This document shows, in pieces, positions 52,725 through 64,000 of a stretch of 64,000 nt of DNA. Where the stretch lies: positions 1-64,000 of the forward strand of contig JAPYXD010000412.1 of NCBI GenBank assembly GCA_030998225.1. The letters are read 5' to 3'. The translations under genes were made by a program, and so were the position numbers. The DNA is from Diplolepis rosae. Lineage: Eukaryota > Arthropoda > Insecta > Hymenoptera > Diplolepididae. Position 1 is the stretch's first letter, and each line of letters begins with the position of its first letter. The notes beneath the pieces were generated by a model. It did no database searches. It was given only the letters and a program-made list of their open reading frames with translations, and was not told where the DNA came from.

Positions 52725-54439
52725 GTTTATGGAATAATATCTGGGTACCAGTAATCAATCTGGTATCGATATTTATAATTTACCTTCCTTAACCTATCTT
52801 CGAGTTTTCATGCAATTTGGTGTGCTCCGTTATGTGATATGCAATTTTGCTTCATGCTCATTTCCCTTATTCTGATATCTGAAATATTCCCCTAGGATAA
52901 GAAAGAAATTTTTGATACTTTGACTGTAATATATTTTGTTGTTCCCGAGTTATTAGAGTGAATGTTCTAGCCTCAAAACTGATCTTTTCAAATTGTTCTC
53001 AAAACAATTCAAAACTTATGTGAGCTTAGACATTAAATACATTTATGATCATTTTTTTATCAGTATAACATTAAACTGCCAGCAAAAATTTGTTTCAATA
53101 ATTATTGAATATAATTGAATGCATTGAAAAAAAAATTCGACGATACAGACATAATTGTGGTTCCTTGACCTATATTATATTGGAGATTTACCGAAAACCA
53201 AGGTTTGCTTGTATTAGTTCAGCCTGTATGTGTGTTCCAAACATATGAATTACTATTGCAGCAATATTTTTGGTTAACTGTCAAATATTTTTTGTTGAAT
53301 TACTTAAAAACAATTAGCTGTATTCACATGGCTGATAAATCCCAAGCATTTCTTTCAGTGTGGCTGGCGTACAAAAGGGGGCAATCCTCATTTTTACCGA
53401 AAGTGACTTTTAAGCACTTCTGAATTGTTCAAAAGAATTTTACAATAAAAAAAGGCGAAGGTTTTAAATTCAAAAATCAAACAGTTCAAAATTTTAGATT
53501 TGCAAATACTTAATTTCCAGCCAGAATCTAACAATTTTGAATTTGGCAATTGAAAAATTCCCAAACTTGACTTTCTTAGTATATAATCTTTTATTGTTAA
53601 TTTCAAAAGTGCAAGAATTCGAATTTTTTAATTACAATTCAAAAAATTTAGACTTTCAGTGAGTATCTAAAAGTTCTTAATTTGAATATTTAAAAATTAA
53701 TTCGACTAATTTCCAAATTTTCAAATTTGACCTCACAAGTTTTCAATACTTTATGTTTTGGTATTGATGAGTGCAACATTGCAATTTTTATATTTTATTT
53801 TTGACACATCCAACAATCTACGACTTCATTTGAAGAATAGTGGAAAAAGTAAACAATAATAGAAACAGGTGGTGTTTCTCGCTCTGAATTAACGTAAGAA
53901 GCATCTAAGTATGAGAAGTGAAAGTACGCGCGATCTGTGAGTTAGCCCCTTTAGGCCGCGATGTACTACCGGGGATACCCCACCGAGCTACGGAAACGCT
54001 TATAAATCAAGAAATAGTGTACAAAGTAAACTGATATTTTTGGATTATGTGTGTCCGGGGAGCCACTACAAATAGCGCAAATTTTCTTTATAAGAAGTAT
54101 AATAAATTAAAAATACGGAAGTTTTTCTGGCTTCCTGTGAATAACGAAAAATGGGGGTTGCCCCCTTTTGGACGCCAGCCATTCAATTTTTAATTACCCC
54201 AAATATATTTTCACACAGGTTAATTGTTAATCAGATTATATGATTTCATGAAATAGAAAAAAAATTGGATCTTTAAGCCGTATTCGTGATAGTTACAGGG
54301 CGTGACACCTCCCCCCTTTTGTATGAACATAGGGATGAAATCAACATGTTCGAACTCACTTAAATTTCCATTTATTTACTTCATTATATTTCCATTAAAA
54401 TGTTTCACATTGCGTAAGATCGTAGATTTAGTTATAAAA
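52725..54439. other. AT-rich spacer with an inverted pair
   Basis: No gene is recognised. A 35-base sequence at 53362-53397 (GGCTGGCGTACAAAAGGGGG..) recurs in reverse complement at 54147-54180, with most positions matching. The two sites are about 780 bases apart. Nothing else stands out. Confidence 0.45.
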
Positions 54440-55090
54440 TTCGCTTTCTATTTATTTTTATAGTAGTATTCCCACACGCTGGCCAAACTTTAACATTATA
54501 TTGTTGATAATAGCATTTCGTATAGCCAGATTGCAATCTGAGGAGGATTCTTATTAATTTAAAATCACCACAGATGAACCATTTATGGAGCTTTTAATCT
54601 ATTTTGTCAAGCAAAAGTTGCATGACATCATAGCACTCTTTCATATTGGTGGCATGAGCAACGGGTATGGATGGATATTCGTTTCCCTTGTGCAGGAATA
54701 CAGCTTTCAAACTAAGTTTATTCGAATCAAAGAATAAACACCAATTCTCTGACTGGTGTTTATGATATGTTCAGATAAATTCAGGTCCCTTATTAAACCA
54801 TTCAATCCTTTTTGATCGAATAATTGTGGCAAATTTCTGGTCGGCTCATTGGTCTCTTCTGCTTTGCGTTTCGTGGAATTTCCCCAAATAGAATCTTTAC
54901 GGCTGTACGCAGCTTTTGTCACGGAAGAAACATTAGGGTAAATTATGGAGTCCTTCCATTTCGATGAGTAACCTTCAACATCTGTTAAACAGAAATAACA
55001 ATCATCGATATGGTTCTGAGGCTGTCTCCAAGAAGTAGGGGAAGTCAATCTGAAGAGATGATCGACATCTCCTCGATATACTGACCTCAA
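54440..55090 (-). pseudogene. repeat-associated protein pseudogene (DDCYFC type)
   Basis: The minus-strand frame 54707-55090 contains SWRQPQNHIDDCYFCLTDVE, then YPNVSSVTKAAYS and RNLPQLFDQKGLNGLIRDLN. Further frames downstream read FFDSNKLSLKAVFLHKGNEY, PSIPVAHATNMKECYDVM and WFICGDFKLIRILLRLQSGY. I recall such H-x-D-D-C-Y-F-C proteins as multi-copy, uncharacterised genes in insect genomes, probably of transposon origin; the function is unknown. Frame changes and a stop near 54590 show decay. The 5' part before 55090 was not recognised. Confidence 0.5.
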
Positions 55091-55809
55091 TGAAATGGCA
55101 CAAGTCGAGCAGCAACTGTTGGGTATCCAATATTTTTCTCCATTTTAGGTTTAATCTGAAAATAAATCTCATGGTCTTCTCGCATTGCAGATAACATTTT
55201 TTACATTTTTATCATATGAGAAGGTATTGATTTTATTGTCTTTGTTTTAATGGGAAAAAAACACCGCAAACGTAGAAAAAGCTATCAGGATTATTCTTGC
55301 AGCAGAGCTCCATTTTGCTATCGTTGGGAAATGAGAGTTGAATGATAGCTTAGCGCTAATAGATTAGTGTTAAATACGAAAGACTTCAAGTTCTAGAGTA
55401 GGTAGCATATACTGTCACTCCGCAGAGATCTAGCATGAAATGAAGATGGCATGAAGCACGATACGAACAAGAGCTCAGAGCTGTTGCATGTGATATAGTG
55501 CAGGGGAGTTGCGCACACGCCTTAAACATTTTCCTTCAACGATTCTGTTAACACTACAGAAATGGTAAACTTCATAAATAATGTGAGAATTGCAAATATT
55601 GTAGATTGTGATGCAATGAAATACTAGACAAAGTACAATAATTCGCTTCAAGTACTTGTAACCCGTCAAAATGACAGCTCTATGTATACAGCCATGTATC
55701 TTTTGAACGGTGGTAGTCTCAACCCTACATTTTTTTACATTTCTTTAGCATCAAAAAACGAAGAGAATGACACATAGTCGACTGGAAAATGAATAATTTT
55801 TAGTCAAAT
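55091..55809. other. no recognised gene
   Basis: Mixed-composition spacer. Short frames on the minus strand (for example 55475-55669) show no motifs. Confidence 0.4.
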
Positions 55810-57113
55810 ATGGAGTTTTTTTTAAAACGACTTTTGTTTCGTGTTTTTCTCAGTTTTTCTAAATTATCTCGACAACCGTACAGGATATCGATAAAACAAG
55901 TCCACTTTTGGATTCTGCATTGGAAAATGCATCGAAATCACATAGGTGAGTATGATTCATCCTTTACTCTTAACTTATGTTCCCATGGTTTGCTGTTTTC
56001 CCTTTTTTTTAAATTTAGCATGGGTAAGTTTTCGCGGCTGTTCTTCTTACGCCATGGTACGTCAAGCTTATTTCTCCAGTGGTTCCCGTACGATACCTTA
56101 TTCGTTGTGGTACACCAACAGCGCCCATGTGTTCAACGATCTGACCATGGATCGTGGAGAACTTCGACCTCACGGTGAGTTTTAATTTTGCTTACGTAGA
56201 CATTTTTTGCGTTTGTTGGTGGGGATGTTTTGGTATTTAACTAAGTTTCTGGGTTCTATCGCTCATTTTTGTGCGCGTTGTGTGGTTCCTATAGGGATGA
56301 TTGTAGTGCCGTGTCAGTTGAAGATAGTGGTCTGGGCCAGTCTTCCGGGTTCCATACGCCTATGTCGAATAGATTGACAAATTTTATTTAGAAAATTTTG
56401 GTTTTAATTTAGTTGAATCGGTTTTGCCTACTGATGATCAGGCAGTAAATAACGTTTAAGATTTTTCTAGTGGAAGTTCGCCCCTTTCTTCCGTTACTGA
56501 TAGTTTGTCTCTTCGGAATTCTGCAATTGAGAATCTAGTGGTGATTTATCAGTTCGTCATCTGGCGAGTACGGGTCAGCCCAGTTGTTCCTGTTTTAGTT
56601 TCGTTCAAAGAACAAAGAGTTTTCTTGCTCATCGATCTATGCTTGCGTTAAGAGGTTGTTTTATTGATATCGCGTAGGTTAGTGGCCTTCATCCTTATGT
56701 GTTCCATTTCTCTTTGTTTAATTTATAATATATTATCTTTCTTTGTGTCTGCAGATTAGTACCTCAGGGCTCCTCAGGTTCCGGTTCCAGGCCGTTTATT
56801 AACTAATTTTGTGTTTCTTTTACAGGATACAAGGTACCGAGGATCGGTTTTGCAAATGTGGTCGATTTGTGCGGCTGCCGGACTCGAGGGCTATCACAAG
56901 ATGTACCTGTGAGTCAGCTTTGACGACATATGAAGGTAATTTTACTTTGCGTTTTTTTTTTTAATGCTTTGAGCTGCTGTGGTGACTCTTCTATTGATAT
57001 GTTTGGATCTTTGTTTTAGCTCCCAGGCTGCAGTTGATTTATCGAGGGCGTCCGGTCCTTCGAGGTCATGGACGGGCTCCTGCTTCTCGGCGAACGGCCT
57101 ATCTCTCACGTGT
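55810..57113 (+). CDS. possible spliced gene of unknown function
   Basis: Three introns can be proposed from strong sites: donor ATAG|GTGAGT near 55945 with acceptor AAATTTAG near 56017; donor CACG|GTGAGT near 56174 with acceptor TTTTACAG near 56825; and donor CCT|GTGAGT near 56909 (or GAAG|GTAATT near 56935) with acceptor TTTTAG near 57020. The exon sequences are GC-richer than the introns. Two frames stay open across the second junction; one, starting MGKFSRLFFLRHG at 56019, stays open to TGA at about 57110 and contains FCKCGRF and RCTCES. The long second intron holds Ser-rich coding-like traces (SSGSSPLSSVTDSLSLRNS near 56480). No family is recognised; a non-coding RNA or decayed element is possible. 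Confidence 0.3.
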
Positions 57114-59108
57114 GTGACTTTTTACTCCGTGTCTGTTTTGATTTTTTTTTTCGTTATTTTAATTTTGCTTTAGTTGTATTTGTATATATTTCTTTTTTGT
57201 ATTTATTGTAGTATTTTTTTTTATTAGTATATTTTCTTGTATCGTATATTTTTTTTGTATCAATATATACTATTTTACCTTAATTCGTTATTGAAATTAT
57301 TGAGGATAATGAAATTGTGCTTCTCGTTTTTATTTTTCTATATCAACAATTTTATTAACCTCAATAATATTTCTTTTATTTTAATCTAATTTTTCCGAAT
57401 CTTTCTCCTGACATTATTATTTGTCTAGTAATAATTTTTTCTGTCTTTATAGGCGTGTATTGGATACGTATGAATTTACAGCCAATTATGAATGCTGATA
57501 ATTGTTTTATAATATTAATTCTATTTTTTCTTAATTTAATTGTTCTGATCAGTAATTCTCTGATTTTATAATAATAATAATTTTGTTGGCTTTCAATTCA
57601 TTAAAGTTATTAACAATATTAATATAATAAAATACGAATTTCTGATCAGGAATACATAACCTGTGAGCTGGTTTGCTGATGTGGTAGGTGTCATTATTTA
57701 ACATTTGTCTCTGCTACTTAGCTGGGAGAGGCGGATCATTGTTCTTTCTCTATGCTTCTACTTGTTTCTTTGTGTGCGATTATATTTCTCGCATTGCAAA
57801 ATAAGAGCAATGACAGAATTAACCGGCGTAGTATGACACGAGAGATCGCAGAGAACCTTGGCATATCACATTCATACATTCATTTTTCCTCTTATATATT
57901 TCGTGCAGCATTACGTCGAAAAATAATACTTTCAGTTTGGGCAGCATTTCCACCACAAAAGATTCGTCGAAGTCCACAGGAATAATCATAATACTTTTGT
58001 CGAAGGGGGCATACACACGGAGACCCATTTTAATCTATAATCTCAAATATCTTCTAAAATACTTTATCTACGAAAAATGGTTCGGGCAAAGGTTGACCAG
58101 GACCGAGGGGGACATTTGACTGTACCATCAATTTTAACCTTGAGGTCAATATTCAAGGTCAAATGGAGCTAAGACCCTTTTCTTAAATGAGAACCCCTAT
58201 TTTTGAATGCGGATTTGAAAAGAGCGGAAAATTTCACCTCAAAAATGACCCGTGGAAATATAGTTTTCGTGACCTTAGAAATGTAAAAAATTAAGGTCAA
58301 ATGTCTGAGAAACGACCAGATGCCCTTTTTCTGAATTGTCTTGGTTTTTCGGGGTAAACAAACGTTCAAGATGCTTCACAAAAGTGGATGAAATATTAAT
58401 GTGTATATATATCACTTTGTCAATCACGACCTTCAGGTCAATTTTCAAGGTGACTTGACGGTCAAGGCGATTTTTCTTAGATTGAACTCTGTGCACGGAT
58501 ATATTTTCTTTGTAGACTTCCGGCTGATATTATTAATTACTTTAATTCCAATAAAATAAAATTGATCAAGAAATATCTTTAAATCAAAGAAACTTTTCTA
58601 TGGCCTTATAGCAATGCACAAATTTGTTTGATTCAAATAATTTTTTTTTTTTAAACAAGTGGAAAACAAAACTTAACTATCTAAAAGATAGTGAGCAAAA
58701 TCCACGTCCATTTTGCTCGGCCTTAGGTGAGGTGTTTTTGGTTTATTTTTCTATTAGATGAAGCTGTGTATCAAAAAATATAACCGTGCTTTTTCCAAAT
58801 AGGTTTTATTCAATCTCATCTCTGTATTCTAAAAGTTTATTACATAGACGATTGAGGTTTGATTTTTCATTAATTTTTATTTTTAGAATACGGGTCATTC
58901 CATATTAGATTGACAGTCGGTCACAGATTTGAAGTACTGCTCTAGATCTTTTTCCTGATATGGAAATTCTGACCACAGGAAGAGACGAGTTCAGCACGTG
59001 CCAAACAATAAGCCAGCATTAACAAACAAATTCTTAGAAAACGCATCAACGCGTTCTTCGTGACTCATAATGTCAACTAATAGAGGGGATTTTGCCCCAG
59101 ATGAGGGT
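57114..59108. other. AT-rich spacer with a block of AAGGTCA half-sites
   Basis: No gene is recognised. Long T-rich and AT-rich stretches run to about 57650. Between about 58110 and 58480, sequences like TCAAGGTCA, TTAAGGTCA, GACCTT and ACGGTCAAGG recur. The part near 58900-59060 is a spacer leading into the element 3 promoter. Confidence 0.45.
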
Positions 59109-59109
59109 C

Positions 59110-59305
59110 TATAAAACTAGCTGCTAATTGGGAAAAGTCAGTGTCTTCTTCAATCTTCGTCCGGCACTCGGTTAAGAAACAAGTATCTCCAATAGTTCAG
59201 TTTTCTTCAAACATTCGTCATCAGTCAGTATTCTTCGACCCGTCCTCAGTATTTTTCTTCACGTCCCATTATAGTTAAATATAAAAATGGGTTTTATTGA
59301 ATAAA
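59110..59305 (+). promoter_or_regulatory. element 3 LTR promoter and polyadenylation signal
   Basis: TCTATAAAACT at 59108-59118 is a TATA box. About 27 bases on is GTCAGTGTC, an initiator-like start. AATAAA lies at about 59300, so R would span roughly 59135-59320. The LTR ends shortly before the primer site at 59473. The LTR start was not located. Confidence 0.65.
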
Positions 59306-59423
59306 GTTGCTAATTGCAAAATATGTGGGTGATTATTTGTTGTTGGCTTCCCTCACCCAGTTTTGGTTTAGAAATCCTCTGGATTTCTTTACCGTTCTAA
59401 ACGAGGAAAAACAAATTAAATAT

Positions 59424-59490
59424 AATAATAAAGGGTAAGTAACCAGAACGTTACATACCCTTTTATTATTTTTGGTGCATCGGCCGGGAA
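59424..59490 (+). promoter_or_regulatory. U5-end hairpin and tRNA-Gly primer-binding site
   Basis: TGGTGCATCGGCCGGGAA at 59473-59490 is the reverse complement of TTCCCGGCCGATGCACCA, the 3' end with CCA of insect tRNA-Gly(GCC). Immediately before it is a hairpin with arms AATAATAAAGGGTA (59424-59437) and TACCCTTTTATTATT (59456-59470), which could mark or shape the end of U5. Confidence 0.85.
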
Positions 59491-60640
59491 AACACAAAAG
59501 TTAACAATAAAAGAGAAAATTTAATATATTGAATGATGCTTAGCTTTCTAGTGAAATTTTCTTTGGAAGATATATAGATTTTTTTTTTTTGAAAAGAGAG
59601 AGATTTTACGCACATGTAGAAATTCCTTCTTCAATCGAATATAAGTGTTTTATAAATATATTATTATGTACATACAAAATATGAGTTAAATTAAAAGTGA
59701 AAGTGTTTAATGTCAAAATTGAAATTTGAATAAATTGAAAAGAAATGAATAAATATTTTCCATGCAATATTTAATTTAAAATTTCTTCACAATTTTGAAA
59801 TAAATTCTTTTTGTGAATTTGAATAAATCTTTTTTTTTAATTTTATGCAAAATTTAATTAAAAATTTGTCGCAATTTTCAAATAAATTTTTCCCAATTTC
59901 ATTGTATTAATTAATAAATCAAATATTATTACAACACTACATTTTTTTAATATTATTTTTCGAATTTCTGCAAGTGCACAGATTATTCAGGGCTTGTGCT
60001 TGAGTCATCCTTGTCTAGTCTGGTACTGCAAGAATTCATCATTTGTTAAATAAGATTAAATTCAAGTTTTAAAACAGAAAAGAAATTAAGCACACGAAAG
60101 TATAAGTCCTCTTTGGATTCGTCGAACGGTCACCATCATTTGGGTGAGGCAAACCTCGAAGTGCTTGTATTTTACTGTTTTAACTTTTATTTTTCCTTTG
60201 TTAACAAAAAAACTGACACCTTTAATTTCTTGACGATTATCCGAATTTTGTAAATTACATGAATTAAGAAGGAAGTTGTGCTTCTGTGAGTCGTATAATT
60301 ACCCAAGGTTCTGTGCTTGAGTCTAGCTTGGCTAATTTTTTCACCACAGAAAGATCGAATAATTGAAACCACAAAATAGGATATTAAAATAAAAATTTAT
60401 TTTTACTGATTCTCATTCCTGTGACTGAAATATGTTTTGGGATATAGCTTTTCACTTTTGTGGGAAGTTATATTAAACAGCGACTAGCGAATTGCGCGCT
60501 CAGCTATCCCAAAACTAGAGTTTCAGAAGCAGATTGAGAATTAATTTAATAAATTTTGTATCCGAAATTATAATATTGATAATAAATAAAATTAAATTAG
60601 TCATTTTTTTTGTTATAACAACAAAATATGCAAAACACCA
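59491..60640 (+). other. element 3 leader, about 1.15 kb, with a stem-loop
   Basis: This is an untranslated region between the primer site and gag. It is AT-rich, with a duplicated phrase (GTGCTTGAGTC near 59998 and 60310). A stem of GTTTTGGGATATAGCT (about 60434-60449) and AGCTATCCCAAAAC (about 60502-60515) encloses a 50-base loop; it could be a packaging or dimer signal. No upstream ORF of note is seen. Confidence 0.6.
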
Positions 60641-62365
60641 ATGTCGGTTCCACCCCAAGACGCCAGTAAAAAGGGTACTATAACTCGTAGCCAAGCTAAG
60701 AAAACTCCAACTTTAGCGGAAGAAATTAAAGAAACTTCGCAAGGTCTGCTCAAACCAAAACGGAAATCCTGAGAAGATACAGATAAATTCTCGCAATATT
60801 CAGAAAAATCGAGTGCTTTAGATCAAACTGATCTTCTAGGCATCAGCGCTGAAAATAATTCTGATCCTGATATCAGTGCTCAAAATAAATCAATAATTTA
60901 AACAAAAAACCCAAAGAGTCCATTTTTTGATAAATTAAAAACTTTCATCAGACCAAATAATAGCATCATTATTGCACGAGATAAGTACAATGATACACCA
61001 CAAATTAACCAGTCATTTGACGATACCGCAGAAGATATAACACTAAGAGAAGAATCAATATTTAAAAGCATCACAACAAATGCTACTTTGTATGATAAAA
61101 CTTTATGCCCAGATCAATTTGGTGATATTTCAAATAATAAAATTTTCACCCCACCTCAGAAAAGATACGAATCAATAGATCCATTTGAAACAAAATCACA
61201 ACTAAATAGGACTCCAGAATCTTTCAATCCATCAACAATATTTAAAAATTCAAATCTAGAATTTGAACTAGTCCAGGAAACTTTACCAAATAAAAGCAAT
61301 CAAATTATACTTGACGATGCTGCAAATATTAAACAGACTCTTGATTCACTAAAATTTTCACGCCCGTTATCAACCTTTAGGAAATCTGATAAAGAAATTT
61401 CAGTAAATAATTTACCAAATAATCTACCAATACAACCTACCGAAATGAATTTACCGACAAACCAACAAGTATCTCTACGAGATCCTTTAGAGATTGTTCC
61501 ATATTTTGACGGATCAAGTAAAGTACCATTGACAATTTTTATCGAAGCTTGTAAAGAAGCCAAAGAAATGGTCCCTAATGCAGAAGCAAATTTGGTAAAA
61601 TTCTTAAGAATTAAACTTACAGGAGAAGCAAGATGTATTATCGGAAATTATTACAATAATTTGGAAGACTTCATTTCAAAATTAAAAACCATTTTTGCCC
61701 CTTCAAAAACTGTATACCAACTACAAGGAGATTTAGGTAGAATATATATGTGGGAAAATGAAAGTGTTTTATCTTATGCAACACGCATACAGGAAATTGC
61801 AGCAGAAATCCTCGAATGTCATAAACAAAATAATAATGGTGAAGAAGCTGCTGAATTTGAAAACAACTTAGAAAGAGACGCAATCGATTGTTTTCTCCGA
61901 GGTTTAAAACCAGAATTAGAAATACGAAAAGGAAGAGCCAATAAATTTGACGAAATAGTAGAAAGAACAATACGAGAAGAAAGAAATTTAACAGCCAGAA
62001 ACGAACTGCGAAGAGGAAATATGTATCGCAATCCTACTCAAAATAATCAATGTCGAAATTTTAACCAAAATTCAAATTTTAACAGAAATTTTAATCCAAA
62101 TTCAAATTTCAATAGAAATCGTATTCAAGGCAAAAATTCCAATCACGGTCAAAACTTCAGTCAAGGTCAAAATTTCAATCGAAGCTGGAATTTCAATCAA
62201 AATCCTTATTTCAACCAAAGATCAAATTATCAAAATAGAAATCAGAATCCAAATTTTAATCAGAACCCAAATCCAGGTCAAAACTTTGAACTTATTTGCT
62301 ATTCATGTAATACACCAGGACATACATCTAGGAAGTGTAACAAACAATTTAATATGAATCAATAA
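60641..62365 (+). pseudogene. element 3 Gag with Asn/Phe-rich tail and CCHC knuckle
   Basis: The frame from MSVPPQDASKKG at 60641 to TAA 62363-62365 has only two stops (60770-60772 and 60899-60901) near its start; from 61088 it is open for 425 codons. The capsid-like part includes PYFDGSSKVPLTIFIEACKE, LRIKLTGEARCIIGNYYNNL and DCFLRGLKPELEIRKG. A tail of about 90 residues is built of NFN/NFNQN-type repeats. It ends with one zinc knuckle, CYSCNTPGHTSRKC. It would form particles and bind RNA. If the two early stops are avoided, for example by starting downstream, most of the protein could be made. Confidence 0.85.
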
Positions 62366-62445
62366 TTACAACAACCACCACAACAATAAGAATTTAATAA
62401 ACAGGAAAACTCCAATGCCCTTCCCGGAACGGGTGCACAAAGTAG

Positions 62446-64000
62446 GGCTTAAATGAACAATTGAATACACCTAATTTTATTGAAAATAAAACAGAAAAAG
62501 TCAATTTAAGTACAAGCAATACAATTCCCCATATAATTTTATCAGCTGAAGGATTACAAAATCCTATACACATGATGATAGATACAGGAGCCGGATCAAA
62601 TTTAATAAAACAACAAGCAGTCAAAACAAACGTAAAAATAAATAAATTTGAATGTCTGAAGCTAACAGGTATAAATGAACACCCTGCATTCACACTTGGC
62701 CAGATAACAATCAATATTTTCGGCTACTCGACTACCCTCAACATAATACCGAACGAAGTACCTATTAAACATGATGGTATATAAGGTACAGAATTTTTCA
62801 GAAACAATAACGCAAAAATTATTTATGCAGAAAAACAACTTGAAATAAATGATAAAATTTACCCATTCGAAATGCAAGAAACTATATTGGTACCAGCAAG
62901 AAAAATTTCAGATTTTTATGTAAGAATTAAAAACAGTGAACAAAAACAAGGATTTATTCCACAGTTACATCTATGTAATGGAGTCTATTTAGGAAATGCA
63001 ATTGTCTCTAATAACAACAATAAAGCGTACATGAAAATATTTAACACAAACATAACACCTCAAAAGTTAACCATACCAACTGTTGAACTAATTGATTTTG
63101 AAGAATTACCAATAAATGAAGAAAAACAAAACAACACAAAAACAAATTTAGGAGACAGAAAAGAATTCAATTTTTCACAACAAATTTTCAATGATTTTAT
63201 TAATCAGATTCCAAAAATAAATGATTATGATCAATCATTTAGCATTTCAAATAAAAAGCGGGAAAATTTCATTAAAGAATTATTAAGATTGGATCATTTA
63301 AATCAAGAAGAAAAGCAACATGTTGAAAATTTAATCCAGAAATATGCAGATCGTTTTCATATACCAGGAGAACCCTTAGGAGCAACAACTGTCTTACAAC
63401 ATAATATTCCGACAACAGATGATCAACCTATATTTTCAAAACAATATAGATTTCCTCTGGTAAATAAAGAAGTGATTTCACGACAAGTAAATGAACTGAT
63501 CAATAATAAAATTATCAAACCTTCACAAGCACCATATAATACACCTGTTTGGATAGTACCAAAGAAATTAGACTCACATGGAAATAAGAAATGGCGAATG
63601 GTACTCGATTTTCGGAAACTTAATGAAAATACGATTGGAGATTCTTACCTTTTACCGAATATTATTGATATTTCAGACCAATTAGGATCAGCACAATATT
63701 TTTCTGTATTTGATCTCGCTTCAGGATTTCATCAAATAAAAATGAGTCCAAAAGATTCTCATGAGACGGCTTTTTCAACCCCCTATGGCCATTATGAATT
63801 TGACCGTATGCCATTTGGTTTGAAAAATGCACCAGGTACTTTTCAGCGATTAATGGATTTAGTTTTAACAGGACTTCAGGGAACTAAATTATTTGTCTAC
63901 CAAGATAACATCGTTTTATATGCAAATTCCTTAGAAGAACTCGAGGAAAAATTTAAAAAACTGATGGAAAGACTAAGCGCAGCAAATCTCAAATTACAAC
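62446..64000 (+). pseudogene. element 3 Pol: protease and RT, cut by window end
   Basis: Pol lies in the minus-one frame relative to Gag, starting after TAG 62443-62445. The protease has IHMMIDTGAGSNLIKQQ with intact D-T-G. A TAA at 62782-62784 follows HDGI, and from there the frame is open to the window end. RT has NQEEKQHVENLIQKYADRF, VLQHNIPTTDDQPIF, SQAPYNTPVWIVPKK, WRMVLDFRKLNENTIGD and FSVFDLASGFHQIK (Asp at 63712-63714). The catalytic Y-L-D-D reads Y-Q-D-N (63898-63909), so the polymerase should be inactive. RNase H and integrase lie beyond the window. Confidence 0.93.

Noticed and set aside
57752..57985. 77-codon frame with a hydrophobic start
   Set aside because: The apparent signal peptide is followed by unremarkable sequence, and nothing around it supports a gene.

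Overview
This window is an AT-rich, transposon-filled stretch of an animal genome, most likely an insect. The evidence is the mix of several mariner lineages (mauritiana-like, irritans-like and others), a piggyBac element, a Penelope-like element, an I/R1-group LINE, and errantivirus-like Ty3/gypsy elements, one with a fragment of an F-type envelope gene. I recognise no conserved single-copy host gene, tRNA, rRNA or CRISPR array. Nearly every coding region carries stops, frameshifts or deletions, and many elements sit inside one another.

Layout. 0-5.7 kb: a mauritiana-type mariner cut by the window edge, a decayed gypsy fragment, then a mariner split by a 2.4-kb LTR-type insertion with a 4-bp target duplication. 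5.9-13.4 kb: two inverted copies of one terminal sequence enclosing a 5'-truncated LINE, an irritans mariner inside a foldback pair, and an LTR-like U3 with three tandem enhancer-like repeats and a TATA box. 13.4-18.2 kb: minus-strand gag-protease remains, an AT-rich cluster of direct and inverted repeats, and a pogo-like transposase fragment. 19.3-25 kb: Mag-like gag/protease remains, two mariner fragments, and a piggyBac interrupted by a nearly intact mariner and by a 195-bp hairpin MITE. 25.3-35 kb: gypsy element 1, whose position after pol holds an intact 194-codon ORF with a dsRNA-binding-like domain plus a CCHC knuckle; its 3' LTR contains a mariner relative and a hAT MITE. 35-41.3 kb: an LTR with a tRNA-Leu primer site and its leader, then a Penelope-like element. 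42.4-51.7 kb: gypsy element 2, with an envelope fragment and an extra RNase H-like motif before integrase. 51.7-59 kb: a truncated mariner, a repeat-associated pseudogene and a possible spliced gene. 59.1-64 kb: gypsy element 3, with a promoter, a tRNA-Gly primer site, a Gag with an Asn/Phe-rich tail, and pol running off the window.

The most interesting signal is ORF3 of element 1 (30908-31492). It is intact in a decayed element, follows a strong 3' splice acceptor, and lies where the related element 2 carries env. Its dsRNA-binding-like fold plus zinc knuckle suggests an RNA-binding accessory protein, possibly acting on small-RNA defence or on packaging. That function is inference. Coordinates of repeat and element edges were read by eye and may be off by a few bases where no target duplication is given.
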